This document shows positions 1 to 11,824 of a DNA stretch of 64,000 nt, piece by piece. A program made the position numbers and the translations under genes. The stretch is from Nelumbo lutea. Lineage: Eukaryota > Streptophyta > Magnoliopsida > Proteales > Nelumbonaceae. The stretch covers positions 105,955,254 to 106,019,253 of the forward strand of contig JAKGHH010000002.1 in assembly GCA_022828595.1 (NCBI GenBank), in the 5' to 3' direction. Under the pieces are notes generated by a model that saw only the letters and a program-made list of their open reading frames with translations, was not told the DNA's origin and did not search any database. The first letter of the stretch is position 1. Each line of letters opens with the position of its first letter.

Positions 1-116
1 TGACATTACCAATTGGTAACCTACTATTTAAGTTTGTAGTTTTGAACTTTATCATCATGGTATATATGCTTGTTATGGTAGTTTAAATGAGATAAACATG
101 TTGACAAAGGTTTTTC

Positions 117-317
117 ATGTATTATAAGATGAAAAAATATCATGTGGTTTTCAAGGGTCGCAAACCTGGGGTATATGATTCATGGCCAAAGTGTCAAAAG
201 CAAGTAACACAATTTAAGGGTATTTCATACTTCTTTTACACAAGTCATGAGGAAGCCGAACAAGTGTATTCCACATTTTGTTCTATAGACTCCACATGTG
301 GTGAACTAGAGTTATAG
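117..317 (+). CDS. RNase H1 N-terminal (viroplasmin-like) domain fragment
   Basis: The 66-residue reading frame matches the small hybrid-binding domain at the N terminus of eukaryotic RNase H1, also found in caulimovirus inclusion proteins. The hallmark VVFKGRKPGVYDSW lies at residues 10-23, followed by a Q-V-x-x-F-K-G segment and the HEEAE helix. In that family the domain binds RNA/DNA hybrids or dsRNA. The catalytic RNase H domain is absent. Directly downstream, in another frame (about 319-423), lies a short hydrophobic segment that could be a broken continuation or chance. The fragment could be an exon of a cut-off gene or a relic carried by a transposon. Domain identity is fairly sure; whether it is expressed cannot be judged. 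Confidence 0.6.
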   Translation: MYYKMKKYHVVFKGRKPGVYDSWPKCQKQVTQFKGISYFFYTSHEEAEQVYSTFCSIDSTCGELEL

Positions 318-423
318 GTTAAACCAACACTCAAAAATCTTAGGCCTTATGTGGTAGGTGGCCTTATTGGATTCATCATGGGCATAATTTTTAGGGAGAA
401 ATGTGGGTTCAGGGGTAATAAGT

Positions 424-1568
424 AAACCAATAATGGCTTGCTATTATTGTTTTTGGTTTTTTTTGGATAGGTATAGTCATGTGGATAGTGTTGGGTGTAG
501 GTTTAGGATAAATGTGTTTATATGGACAGGTTTAGGTACATATTTTGACAACTTGAGAATTGATCATGTTTTTTTTTTTTGAGTTTGATTCTATTTCACC
601 ATGTGTGCCTAAAATGACCACTGGAGTTATACATAAGTAGATATTTTTCCCCATGAGTGCCTAAAATGATCATTGGAGTTATGCATTCTATTTTGCTGAA
701 GTGATGCATTGAGGCCATTAATTTTTAGTTTCCTTTTTCTGGTATAATCACAGTTTTGAAACCGAATGAAACTTATCTGGAGAAGTCGCCATGTTCAAGG
801 ATTCAAGCTATCCTTCATTTGATCAACCATCCACCAATATATCTATCTCAGTGTAAGTCATAAATATCAGAAAAATACAAGCATCATTGTTCAACCGTAA
901 GGAACTATTCATTCATTATTTGGAGCTTAGTTATGTCAAAAATCATTTTCTCGTTTTCAAGTTTTACCCATTTCCAACTTGTCAAGTCATGATGAAAATA
1001 GTAGATTTTGCATAAATACTGGTATCTCTTCCATTTTTTTTCATGTATTGCTATCAAAGGAAGTGAACTAGATGATAAGAGTGGATTTAGATATGGCCTG
1101 AAATGAGTACCAATAAGATTACAAGTGTAACTACTTTTTGTGGTTTTAAAGATTTATTTTTTCTTGTTTTTGGTGCTTTATATTTTTATTTTTCAAACTT
1201 CCACCATCATCGTCCTTCCTATCATCACTAAACATTCTATTTGGGTCATAAACCATATTCATAGTTTACTGATTAAATCGTTTGATTTCTTTCTATACCT
1301 CCCCTTGTCCATTGACATCTTTAACTTTGTAGAGCATGTCATTAGTAATGTTAATCAGCATAACCACCATCCACCACCGTAAGAAAACTAACTTGATGAA
1401 ATGATAGAAATATTTGTTTTGACATATTGCAGGATTGAGGTTGTCCATGGTGTTGGAAATGCATGTTATTGTATATGTAAGGTGATGGTGAGTAGAGGAA
1501 ATGGGCCTTGGATCCTTAGACATCCTATTTGAAAGGCTAGACACTTTGTTTTGAGATTCAATTGAGTA
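424..1568. other. Anonymous non-coding stretch
   Basis: No protein family, RNA gene or repeat end is recognisable here. The sequence is AT-rich with short homopolymer runs. Reading frames at about 1140-1640 are low-complexity and opposed on both strands, and I do not believe they are genes. The stretch ends where similarity to the Athila LTR begins. Confidence 0.5.
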
Positions 1569-2732
1569 CAGTGGCGATAGCTGTCCAAGAAGATGGAATA
1601 CAAGCTTTCTCCTTCTGTTTAGCCCACGAACCCCTCGAGACACCTTATCCTTGAACTAGACGAATTTAGATATGCAAAACAAACAAACAAATAAAAATTA
1701 AAATTAAAAGATTGCTAGAATAAAAATAATATAAAAGAAAATAAAGAAAATGAAAATGATGGTTGATCAAATCCAGTGGCGGTAGTTGCAGATTGGATGG
1801 ACTGCTTGCAAGAACCCCTCCTGACAAGATCTGGGCGTCCTTCCCTTTTATAACCCTTGAACTTCTCAAGAAACCTTAGCCTTATGAATTAGGTGAATTG
1901 ACCAACCTTTTCTCCAAGGCCCCTGGGGTCCTTTTTATAGAGAAGGGTGGACATAACTGGGATTAGAGAGAAAGATGAGGGGTGGAAACTAGGTTTTTGC
2001 AAAAATATGGGTGCCCTAGGGTTGAGAATAGAGGGTTAGGATTGTTCTAAGGTGATCTTAAGGCTGAAAAGAAAAGGAGAGGGCACCCAATATTATGTAG
2101 GGCTGAGATTTGGGTGCCCATAATTGGATGGTGGAGATTAGGTGCCTATGGTTGAAAGGTGGAGACTAAAAGGAGTGGGTGGCGCCCTAGAGTGAATGGC
2201 TGAGATAGAGAGTGAAATAGAGGGCTGATATATAGTGGCTAAAGGCTGAATGGTGAGCATTAGAAGTTAGGTGGTGCCCTAGGGTTAGAATGTACTCAAA
2301 AGAGGGTGCCCTAGAATGAAGGGTCGAGATTGGATGTTAGGAAGGGATGGAAGGTGAGGATTTAGTAGTTAGGGGCGACTAGGATTTGTTAGAGATGAAA
2401 AGAATGAGTGGAGAGGCGCCCTAGGGTTTACTAAGGAGAGGGGAGTATGCTAATACAATATGATGGGCGCCATTATGGGTTTAGCAGACAGGAGATGCCC
2501 TCTTGTGCTTAGTTTTTCACAAAAAACCCCCTCTCTCAGCTGGAATTCACACTAGATTTCCAAAAATTGCATTTCAGCCTTGAAACTTCCCTAGTTTTCC
2601 CCATGATTTGTACATAGACCCTCAGAGGTCACATTATTGAATTTAACTAGGAAAATAGAGCATTTTGACTATTCTAAGGCCTAAAATACCTATGAAATGA
2701 TGCCCTTAAGGCATCAAACTATAGAGTTATCA
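1569..2732 (-). repeat. Athila 3' LTR, outer end truncated
   Basis: The segment aligns through most of its length with 8378-9552, including the repeated GGTGGCGGTAGTTG block, the Q-rich AAACAAACAAAC run and the many CCCTAGGG-type G/C blocks. It ends in CA at 2731-2732 next to a polypurine tract. On the minus strand a TATA-like box lies near 1935-1943. The first 320 bp of the companion LTR have no match upstream of 1569. Confidence 0.82.
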
Positions 2733-2746
2733 CACCCCCAATTTAA
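2733..2746 (-). promoter_or_regulatory. Athila polypurine tract
   Basis: On the minus strand the sequence is TTGGGGGTGTG immediately before the TG that opens the 3' LTR. This is the expected position and composition of the plus-strand primer of an LTR retrotransposon. Confidence 0.7.
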
Positions 2747-3791
2747 CCATTACTAGTCCCTTAGCAATGCAGCCTTAAATCTACATCAAGTAAAGAGATC
2801 ATTCCATTGCAAGAACATCTTTGGCAAAATTAGCCAAGTATCCTGATTTCATAATTCTCAAACTTTGTATAGATCGATATTGGGCTTAAGGGGCAAAATT
2901 GTTTTGCTTTGAACATTACATAAACTTGGCTTGAAAATCTTATATACCCTTCCATTTGCAAACTGTCTCGATAAGTTGAGATTGATTTTTTTAAATCGGG
3001 CGGGTATTTTTCTTATCATTTATGACAATGAATTTCTACCCCTGAACTTGATATGCACACCTATTTATTTTGATTGCTACCTTCCATTGTTTGATGCAAA
3101 TCTCGATACTTGCCTTAAGTGAAGAGACCCAGTTACTGAGTGTTAGTGATTGTCTTTGGCATTCCCTTTTCCGTTTGACATGAATATTGATACTTAACTT
3201 AGGTGAAGAGATCTGGATACTAAGTGTAGGGTGTCTATTGACCTTTTATTCTCTCTCTCTCTCTCTCTCTTTGCAAAACTATTCAAGGTAGTCCATTGTC
3301 TCTAACAATTTGAAGAATTTCTGTCTAATTTCTTAATCTTTTTCTTCTTGTCTGTCCAGGGTCAAACTTGGGAGTATTTTCCAATTTCTAAACGGTTTTG
3401 ACAATATTCAAATAAGACTAATTTTGGCTCCTATCACTTGCTACCAATTTCTATAAAATTCAATATTCTTCTATCAGTTTCCTCAACTTTTGCTATTTGG
3501 TAATCTCTTTTAATGGAAAGATTTTTTTTTTAATTTTTTAGTGAAATTTTTAGTTCTGTATTTCTAAAGGCTTACTTCAATTTCTCTCTCTCTCTCTCTC
3601 TTTCCTCACCCCCAACTTAATTGCCATTGTACCCAATGGCATGACTAGACTGATGCAAAGGGACTTAGGCCAAAGGGAATAATCAAGAGTTTTTTTTTTT
3701 GCAAGGGGTTCAAAGGCTACCAACTGGTCTTGAATCAATAAAAGAAAAACTATGTTGGGTTGCCTCCCAACTAGCGCTAAGTTTAACATCT
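2747..3791 (-). other. Athila 3' non-coding region with two (CT)n tracts
   Basis: This lies between the polypurine tract and the end of pol. It has no recognisable domain. Pure CT repeats occur at about 3250-3272 and 3582-3602. The Athila lineage often carries a degraded env-like frame here, but I see no membrane-protein signature. Confidence 0.5.
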
Positions 3792-4393
3792 TCAACCAGA
3801 TGCAACTGAATCACTCAGACTAAAATTCTCAACTCCTCTACTCTCAGATATTCCTTCTATGTATGGTTTAAGCCATTGGCCTTTGACCTTGAACATGGTT
3901 CCATTATTGGGATCAACTATTCTAACCGCACCATGCTCAAACACTTTATCAACAATAAACGACCCATCCCATCTGGACTTTAATTTACCTAGAAACAACC
4001 GCAATCTAGAATTAAAGAGCCAAACTTTTTGACTAGGTTCAAATGTTTTTCTTGAAATGTTTTTATCATGGAACACTTTCACTTTGGCTTTATAATTGCA
4101 AGAGCTTTCATAAGCTTCATTGTGAAGTTATTCCAACTCGTTTAATTGCAGAGCTCGGTGGGATCCAGCTTGGGTTAGATCGAAGTTAAACTTTTTATTG
4201 GCCCAATAAGTTTGATGCTCTAGTTCTACAGGAAGGTGACAATCTTTGCCGAAGACTAGCCTATAATGAGACATTCCAATGGAAGTTTTATACGCCATTC
4301 GATAAGCCCAAAGAGCATTGTCCAATCTGCCGGGCCAATCTTTCTAGTTTGGCTTAACTGATTTTTGCAGAATACTCTTAATTTCCTGATTGA
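3792..4393 (-). pseudogene. Athila integrase C-terminal remnant
   Basis: Two minus-strand frames cover the end of a Ty3/gypsy integrase. The right part (4128-4393) carries the [18 protein letters not shown] and [14 protein letters not shown] motifs that follow the catalytic core. The left part (3792-4082) has the KLKSRWDGSF module and ends near MFKVKGQWLKPY. The zinc-binding domain and the D,D,E core are gone. At about 4393 the reading passes straight from the RT/RNase H boundary (EALTKAPI-like) into sequence that normally follows the core. Frames are broken several times. Confidence 0.85.
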
Positions 4394-5181
4394 AGGATTG
4401 GGGCTTTGGTCAGTGCCTCTTTCAGATAATTGAAAGCCTAAGACAAGCCTCGTCAAAATTAAATTGGACATCCTTCGCCAAAATATTGCATAGAGGCCTA
4501 GAGATCTTGAAAAAGTCCTTAATGAACCTACAATTGCAACCATCATGTCCGAGAAATGAGTGGATTTTCTTGACAGAGGTGGGAGTTTAATGATCAAGTC
4601 AACTTTTGCCTTATCTATCTTGATCCCTCGTTTGGAAACTATGTGGCCTAAGACAATACCCTCTTGGACCATGAAGTGACTCTTCTCCCAACTGAGTATC
4701 AAGTTTGTCTCAATGCATCGTTGAAGAACTTTTCGTAAGTGTTCAAGACAAGTTTCAAAGGAATCCCCGAAGACAAAGAAATCATCCATAAATATTTCCA
4801 AAAATTCACCTACCATTTCTAAGAAAATTGCCATCATACACCTCTGAAAGGTTGCTGGTGCATTACATAATCCAAATGACATTCTTTGGAAAGCAAATGT
4901 GCCATATGGATAGCTGAAGTAGTTTTCTCTTGGTCTTCAAGGTAAATGGGTACTTGGTCATACCCAGAATACCCATATAAGAAGTAGAAATATTTCTGTC
5001 CTGCAAGTTTTTCTAGAATCTGGTTAATAAAGGGCAGAGGGAAGTGATCCTTTTTTGTAACGGCATTGAGTTTCCTGAAGTTGATGCATACTTTCCATCC
5101 CATGGTAAGCCGGGTGGGGATCACTTCACCTTGATCACCGGTGACCACGGTGAGTCCACCCTTCTTAAGCATCACTTGCAT
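4394..5181 (-). pseudogene. Athila reverse transcriptase
   Basis: This is the RNA-directed DNA polymerase of the element. In order it shows WKVCINFRKLN, the FLYGYSGYDQVP motif (normally with D in FLDGYSGYNQ), MSFGLCNAPATFQRCM and the catalytic box FMDDFFVFG, then the LGHIVSKRGI thumb region. The D of the first catalytic motif reads Y (FLYGYSGY), which would inactivate the enzyme. A frame change near 4860 splits the domain. Downstream RNase H is deleted. Confidence 0.88.
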
Positions 5182-5703
5182 AGGACTTACCTAACTGCTA
5201 TTTGAAATTGGGTAGATAATACCCGCATCCAACCACTTGACTCTTCTTGCTTGACCACTTCTCTCATATTTGGGCTCAACTACCTTTGCATTTCCCTACT
5301 CGGTTTGGCACCCTCCTCCGTATAAATGTGGTGCATACAAATGGATGGACTAATCCCTTTTAGGTTAGCCACCGACCAACCAATGACACTCCTATACTCT
5401 TTTAAGACATTAATCAATTTGTCTTCTTGTATAGGGGTTAAATTGGCTGCTATAATTACTGGTAGTGTTTGGTTAGGTCCTAAAAACACATACTTAAGGG
5501 AGTCTAGCAAGGGTTTTAATTCTAGTTGCGGAGGGGATTCAAGAGAAGGCACGAGTGGTTCGCTCTTTAGCTTAGGGAGAGGTTCGACAATGGGCCAAGA
5601 CCGTAATGGGTGTGGAAAGTTTGTTAAAACATTATCTTCCTTTGCTGGGTCATCCGTTGTGATCGGATCGGTTTCTCCAGGGTTTCTATTTACATTCATT
5701 GTA
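5182..5703 (-). pseudogene. Athila protease-RT linker region
   Basis: The minus-strand frame at 5280-5699 holds the segment that precedes RT in Athila pol: an acidic/proline stretch with repeated PLVPSLESPPQLELKPL-like wording, then LPVIIAANLTPIQEDKL, the RSVIGWSVANLKGISPS motif and CMHHIYTEEGAKP. No protease DSG/DTG is visible, so the protease appears lost or too decayed to see. About 100 bases between this frame and the RT frame read only with interruptions. Confidence 0.8.
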
Positions 5704-5903
5704 TAACAATCTTGTTCTGGGTAGGCAGGACTTCAGGACTCACACAGGTCTTCAAACTTTCCCACCCTTTGAAAAGTTGAGATTTCTTCAGCATTTTCTA
5801 CATATGGGGCATTAGAGGTTGTAAGATCTTGGTATTGGGGAAGACCTAGGGATTTGTTTCTGGGGTCTACAACCGACTGACTAAGCATTGAATCATTCTC
5901 CCA

Positions 5904-6241
5904 CTATATGTTAACTTCCATGAGCTGAATTACTTGGCTCTCTAATCTTAGGATTGACTGTTGTTGAGCTAAGATAAGCTGTTGGAGCTGCATAAACCTA
6001 TTATCAAGTGAATCAGTTTGATAAAGCTGAGGGGATGTTTGATATGGCTGATCTGGTTGAGTCCCAGGGTAATCATTGTGCTTACAGTGAGTCTGAGCTT
6101 CAGACCATTGAGAGTGCACATTTGGCAGGTGGTTTCTTGGGCTCGGGCCCAATAAGCGAAATTGGGCTGATAGAAGAATCTATTAACTGCATGTACTAAA
6201 GGATGGGTTAACATTGGGTTGGAAAAATCTATTAACTGCAT
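5904..6241 (-). pseudogene. Athila gag C-terminal remnant
   Basis: Two overlapping minus-strand frames show the Q-rich tail typical of Athila gag (a run of LQQLILAQQQSILRLE resembling the coiled Q/L repeat after the zinc knuckle) and a Cys-containing stretch that may be the decayed knuckle. The 21-bp string AATCTATTAACTGCATG... occurs twice, near 6176 and 6227, a small local duplication. Assignment rests on position and composition more than on strict motifs. Confidence 0.5.
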
Positions 6242-8025
6242 GTACTTACTCTGGAATGACTAGTTGACATGGGCCCGCTACAGGGCACTGGCTAACATGA
6301 TGGGTCGGGCTTGTACAAATGGGCATGTTGGGTAAGATGACAATGTTGGGTATGGGCTAAATTGTAGACGACATGCAAGGACTTGGTTAAGTCTTTGGGC
6401 CATCCCATTAATCTTATCCAATTGTTGAGAAACATGGTTCCAATCTATCTATGGCTTAGGTTGGAAGTAGTTTTTCATTCCACAAACTTTAACCATTAAA
6501 TTCATTTTGTTTTTATTTAGATTTTTTTTTAAAATTTAAATTTACATTTTTGAAGTTTAAATTCAAATTTAGATTTTGAAATTTAAATTCAAATTTAGAT
6601 TTTGAAATTTAAATTCAAGTTTGATTTTTTTTTTTAACAAAAATGCAAGAAATTCAAACACATGACCTACGGGCTGACATAAAGTTTCCTAAACTAGTGG
6701 TTCAACCAATGTGAATCCTTTTAGATTTACTTGGAATTACACCACTTCCTTTGGTTAGCCAGATAAGATGTGGGGATGAGGGAGGTTCTCCTTGATCTCG
6801 TAAGGACTTAGTTAAGTAACCACAAAACCCGCTTAGGCTTAGCCTTTTAGCCTCTTTTCTTAGATACCAACTGCCAGTTATGGAAAGTAATTACAAGTTT
6901 CCCTAAAATTCAGCACATTTTTGAACCAAATGTGAGGCTTCCTAAATGATCTTGCTATCCAAATTTTAAATTAAGGTTTAGGGTGAACCGCACGTGAAGG
7001 GTGGTGATTTTTGGGCCAAGGAAGGGTGATGAAATCCCCACCGTATCTTATTTAAATTGGATTGCCCCTAAATGGATTAACAAAAAAAAACACAATAAAC
7101 AAAATAAACACAACTAATTACAATGCATGAATGATTATTTCTAATATGCAATTCAGCAATTTAACATAAAATAATAAAATAAAACTAATTCAACAAAAAG
7201 GAATAATTAAAATAATAAAAAAAAGAAAACCTAACACATTCACAACTAATAAGATAATTTCAACATTTAAATAATCCTATATGATGCATGCTCTAGAATA
7301 ACAAACCCTAAATGTTAATGCAAAAACTTTAAAATATTAATTAAAAATTATTATTATTATTATTATTTTTAAATTCAAATTCAAATTCAGATTCGAATTA
7401 AAATTTAAAGTTTGAATTCAAATTTGAAATTTAAACTCAAATTCAAAAATTTGAATAATTTCCTATTAACAATTAATTGTTCAATTTAATAACTAATTGA
7501 AGGGCAATTAAATAAAGCAACCAATAATTACAACAAACCAAAAATAAAATGATTAATTATGTTAAAAAAAATTAACAACCACAAAAATAAATTCTAACAA
7601 GAAAAATCGGTTCTCAAAGGATTAAGCAGAAACGCAATCCAATTAAAAGAAAAAAATAGATCTAAGAACAAATCGAAAAAGAAATAATACTAAAAAAAAT
7701 TAATTGGATCTAAAAAAAGAAAGAAAAAAGTAATTAACTAAGAATTCGAAAATCACTATTTTACAAAAAAAGGAGTTTGAAAATAAAAGTACAAAAAACA
7801 AGACTAAATTAGGACAACTACACTTGAAACACAATCCAATTTCTCTTCTCTTCTCTTTTCTTCAGCAATTTGGCAACGCTCCAATACCCCACCTTTTGCT
7901 ATTATGTCCTACAAAATCAAAGAGAAATAAGAATTAAAATGAGATTACAGATCAAACAATTAAACAGAAAAAAAAAATAATGAAACGACTCTAGACAAAG
8001 CAAATAAAAAAGTTTCTCCATTGCT
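6242..8025 (-). other. Athila 5' leader and decayed gag, AT-rich
   Basis: No coding signature survives. From 6480 to 8010 the sequence is very AT-rich, with repeated AAATTTAAATTCAAATTT blocks at 6520-6630 and again at 7370-7450, and long A-rich runs on the plus strand. It fills the place where gag N-terminus and leader should be. Confidence 0.5.
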
Positions 8026-8043
8026 TCCTTGACAACGATGCCA
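8026..8043 (-). promoter_or_regulatory. Athila primer binding site
   Basis: On the minus strand TGGCATCGTTGTCAAGGA lies a few bases inside the 5' LTR. It is the usual Athila tRNA-Asp-type site TGGCGCCGTTGCCGGGGA with transitions. Confidence 0.75.
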
Positions 8044-8052
8044 AAAACTTGG

Positions 8053-9552
8053 TGTATCCGGAAACGTGTTATTAACCACTTTGGAACACTAGTTTAGAGA
8101 TTTATAAATTTTTCCAATCCTCACATAACCTTAAACAATGTAGTACGTGGTGAGGAAGGGGTTGAACCCATAGGGTAGCGAGGGAAAATTATTATTTTCT
8201 CGTTCCAGACAAATAAAAACAAAATGGAACTGGGAATTGTAGAAAATAAGAAAATAAAATTTATTAATGCTGAAATTAAATGTTTAGAATTAAACAAGAC
8301 AATAATCAAAATTCAGAAATAAAAGAACACTGAAATCAACAAAAGAAATAAGTAAAAGTGATCTAAAATTCGGATCCAGTGGTGGTAGTTGCCCGGGAAG
8401 ACGAAATACAAACTTTGTCCTTCCGTTCAACCCTCAAACCCCTCAAGACACCTTAGCCTTGAACCAGATGAGTTCAAATCTTCAAAACAAACAAACAAAC
8501 AAACAAACAGAAATTAAATCTAAAAGATTGCTAGAATAAAAAAAACATAAAAGAAAATAAAGAAAATGAAAAGGATGACTGATCAAATCCGGTGGCGGTA
8601 GTTGCAGATTGGCTGGACTGCTTACAAGAACCCCTCCTAATAAGATTTGGGTGGCATTCCCTTCTATAACCATTGAACTCCTCAAGAAACCTTAGCCTTG
8701 TGAATTGGGTGAATTTACCAACCCTTTCTCTAGGGCCCTTGGGGTCCTTTTTATAGAGAATGTTGGACATAACTGGGATTAGAGAGAAAGAGGGGGGTGG
8801 CAATTGTTTTTTTTTTTTTTGTAGAAATATGGGTGCCTAAGATTGAGAATGGAGGGTTAGGATTGTTCTAAGGTGATCCTAAGGCTGAAAAGAAAAGGAG
8901 AAGGCACCCAATATTATGTAGGGCTGAGATGTGAGCGCACAAAATTGGATGGTGGAGATTATGCACCTAGGGATGAAAGGTGGAGATTAAAAGGAGAGGG
9001 TGGCGCCTCAGAGTGAATGGCTGAGATAGAGAGTGAAATAGAGGGTTGAGATATAGTGGCTAAAGGCTGAATGGTGAGGATTAGAAATTAGGTGGTGCCT
9101 TAAGGTTAGAATGTACTCAAAAGAGGGTGCCCTAGAATGGAGGGTGGAGATTAGATGTTAGGAAGGGATGAAAGGTGAGGATTTAACAGTTAGGGGTGGA
9201 TAGGGTTTGTTAGAGATGAAAAGAATGAGTGGAGAGACACCCTAGGGTTTACTAAGGAGAGGGGAGTATGCTAATACAGTAGGAGGGGCACCATTCTAGG
9301 TTTAGTAAACAAGAGGTGCCCTCCTGTGCTCAATTTTTCATAAAACACCCCTCTCTCAGCTGAAATTCACATCAACTTCCCAAAATCTGCATTTCAGCAT
9401 TGAAAATTCTCTAGTTTTCCCCAAGATTTGCATAGAGACCCTCTGAGGTCACAATATTGAATTTAACTAGGAAAATGGAACATTTTGACTATTCTAAGGC
9501 CTAAAATACCCCTGCAATGATGTTGTTAAGGCATCAAATTACAGAGTTATTA
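8053..9552 (-). repeat. Athila 5' LTR
   Basis: The 1.5-kb LTR begins TG at 8053, next to the primer binding site, and ends at 9551-9552 with TA in place of CA. Its last 1.17 kb match 1569-2732. A minus-strand TATA-like box occurs near 8747-8755. The motif GGGGTTGAACCCATAGGG near 8160 is characteristic of this lineage's LTRs. A poly-T run lies at 8808-8820. Confidence 0.85.
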
Positions 9553-10621
9553 GAACAGTGGCTATGTTGGCACTTCCCAACTTCACATTATTAGCATTCT
9601 TTTGTTAACGAGGTGGAAGGAGTTCTGGATGTAGTTTCTAACATTTATCTTTTGTATGTTTTGGTTTTTTGCAGTACTCACATACAACTTCCTTTTTTCT
9701 TGAACCATCAGAATTGTTTGTAGTCACCTTCAATTTTAGCCCCATATTAGCAAAATGGTCACTTGGGATGGTCCCTTGAACTTGGACTAGCCTCCTGCTC
9801 TCTTCACTACTCACCATGGCATAAGCTTGAGACAATGATATATTATCCTTTGCTAAGATATTCTGTCTAGTGATGTCAAACTCGGGATTTAGCCCTGTCA
9901 AGAATTCAAATACTCTATTTCTCTAACTAATTTCTTGTAAGTTTCAATATCATCAGTACTTTCCCAGGCAACAATTTCCATTAGGTCCATCTCTTGCTAC
10001 AAAGATTTCCACATTGAGAAGTTATTGACTAAAGGTCTTTTCCCTGCCTTAAATTATTTACATCACTCCTTAACTTATATGCCCTACCACATTCAGTTTT
10101 TGTGAGTAAGTTTCAGCCACACTATCCCGTTTTTCCTTGGCTGAATTCATTCATAAATAATGTTGACTGATTTATGGTTGCATTGAGTTCACTAGCCATC
10201 CAATGACGATATAATTCTCTTGCATCTATTGTTCATAAGATAGTCATCTTTCAGAGGTATTTTCTTGCTCCCAGAGATATACCACCACTTGCCTCTACTG
10301 CAAACATGAATTTTTACTGACAGGTTGACTGTGGTCACAACCAAAAGTAAATTTACAGGAGCTCTCGGAACCTGTCTGGATTTAACCCCACACTTATTTT
10401 CGACTCCAAAAATATCCATCTTCCTCGAACAACTCCAAAAGAATTTCAAACAACTTGAAGACAAGAAAAATCAAACATCAAGTACTAACCTTTATGAAGT
10501 TGAATATGCAAATTACGTCTCACCCGGAACATGGGAGAAATTAGAAAACAACAACTGCTCCTTGTAGGCTTTACAGAACACCACAAGACTTGAATCGATC
10601 TTCAAGAAAAAGAGAAAGAAC
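9553..10621 (-). pseudogene. Copia element B gag
   Basis: This is the nucleocapsid-type gag of a Ty1/copia element on the minus strand. The C-terminal part carries the zinc knuckle CEYCKKPKHTKDKC (C-x2-C-x4-H-x4-C) at about 9640-9680, preceded by the QAYAMVSSEESRR helix typical of the family. The N-terminal part near 10,270-10,300 keeps WWYISGSKK. The frame is broken several times. The left end is cut by the Athila 5' LTR. The right end meets copia element A exactly at its CCCTT target duplication, and B continues at 19,627. Confidence 0.75.
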
Positions 10622-10626
10622 CCCTT

Positions 10627-10936
10627 AGTAGAATTTGTTGATAATAATTTTAAATGAATGCCTTGTGAAGAAAAGTAGAAGAAGATGACAGTAGTAGAGA
10701 AGAAGAAGAGAGTGGGTTGTTGCCAGATTTTAATTGATCTGGCCGCCAACCCCTCTTGATTTATATATTTAAAATTAAAGAATGGAAAATTACATGAATA
10801 CCCTTAGTAGGGCGGCTACTTTAAGTAGCTGGACAGTCACAACTTAAAATAACATAAACTAATGGGCCTAAGGCCCAATTACTTCCAAACTTAACAACTT
10901 AAGGGCCCAATAACTTAAATTCGGCCCAACTCAACA
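10627..10936 (-). repeat. Copia A 3' LTR
   Basis: The 310-bp LTR opens TGTTGAGTTGGGCC on the minus strand and matches 19,281-19,621 along its length, including the GGGCGGCTACTTTAAGTAGC block. Its other end is AGTAGAATTTG on the plus strand, so the LTR ends ...CT rather than the canonical CA in both copies. A polypurine CATAAGGGAGAG follows at about 10,937-10,950. Confidence 0.8.
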
Positions 10937-11006
10937 CTCTCCCTTATGTTGGGAGTAAATGTCACACATTCCCAACTTGTGTAGATCATGCTTCTAACTT
11001 GTTCCT

Positions 11007-11824
11007 TTAAACACCTTTTGTAAGAACATCGGCGAGCTGCAAATCAGAAGCAATGTATGGGAGACAAACTTCCCCTGAAGTCTCAATTTCTCTTATGAAA
11101 TGTTTGTCCACTTCAATGTGCTTGGTTCTGTCCTGATGAATTGGGTTGTGGGCAATGTTAATTGTTGTCTGATTATCATAGTACAACATCATAGGTTCTT
11201 CTGCCTCAACACCAATCTCTTTTAACAAGGAACAAATCTAGAGAAACTCTGAAACTCCATGTGCCATGGCTCTGTATTCAATTTCTGCACTTGACATTGC
11301 CATAATTGTCTATTTTTTACTTTTCTATGAGACAAGATTACCCCAACAAGGATGCAAACTCTTGATGTAGATCTCCTGTCATCAAGGCATCTTACCCAAT
11401 CAACACTTGTATAAGCCTTCAGCTTCAATTGTCCATGGTCAACAAAAAGTATGCCTCTACCTAGTGTCCATTCAAATAAGCAAGAATCCTGTCAACAACC
11501 TCCCAATGCTAAATTCATGGGGCATGCATGTATTGGCTCACCACACTCACTGCATAGGAGATGTCTGTTCTTGTCATACATAAATATAGTAGCCACCCCA
11601 CAAGTCTCTGATTTTGATGCATTACCTTTTGATGCATTAATTAATGATTTTGATTAGTAGGAGTATTGGCTGCTTTTGTTCAAAGTTTCCCTATTTCTTG
11701 TAAAAGGTCCATAACATACTTCCTCTAAGAAATGAAAATTCCATACTTTGATCTTGCAAACTCAATGCCCAAGAAATACCTCAACTCCCTAAGATCATTT
11801 TTTTCAAATTCTCTGTGTAGATTT
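11007..11824 (-). pseudogene. Copia A RNase H and RT thumb (3' half of split pol)
   Basis: The minus-strand RNase H shows YYDNQTTINIAHNP, the RTKHIEVDKHFIRE motif and the closing QLADVLTKGV box. Upstream are TLGRGILF and the degraded SVDWVRCLDDRRSTSR region. The RT thumb ELRYFLGIEFA is at about 11,760-11,800. The gene is interrupted at 11,824 by a solo LTR and resumes at 13,645. Frameshifts at about 11,222 and 11,430 break it further. Confidence 0.88.

Larger units (their letters stand above)
1569..9552 (-). mobile_element. Athila-lineage Ty3/gypsy retrotransposon, truncated and internally deleted
   Basis: The element is read on the minus strand: 5' LTR on the right (8053-9552), primer binding site, gag-like region, protease/RT linker, RT, integrase tail, polypurine tract, 3' LTR on the left (1569-2732). 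The RT motifs and the phrases around GISPSICMH and MSFGLCNAPATFQRCM are typical of the Athila lineage. The left LTR lacks about 320 bp at its outer end, so no target duplication can be checked. The right end joins the gag of a copia element (B). The internal part is about 5.3 kb, short for Athila, because RNase H and the integrase core are missing. The element is dead and non-autonomous. Confidence 0.88.

Noticed and set aside
1140..1869. Small frames on both strands
   Set aside because: Low-complexity, overlapping and, in part, inside the Athila LTR; the same frame recurs in the other LTR at 8482-8685.
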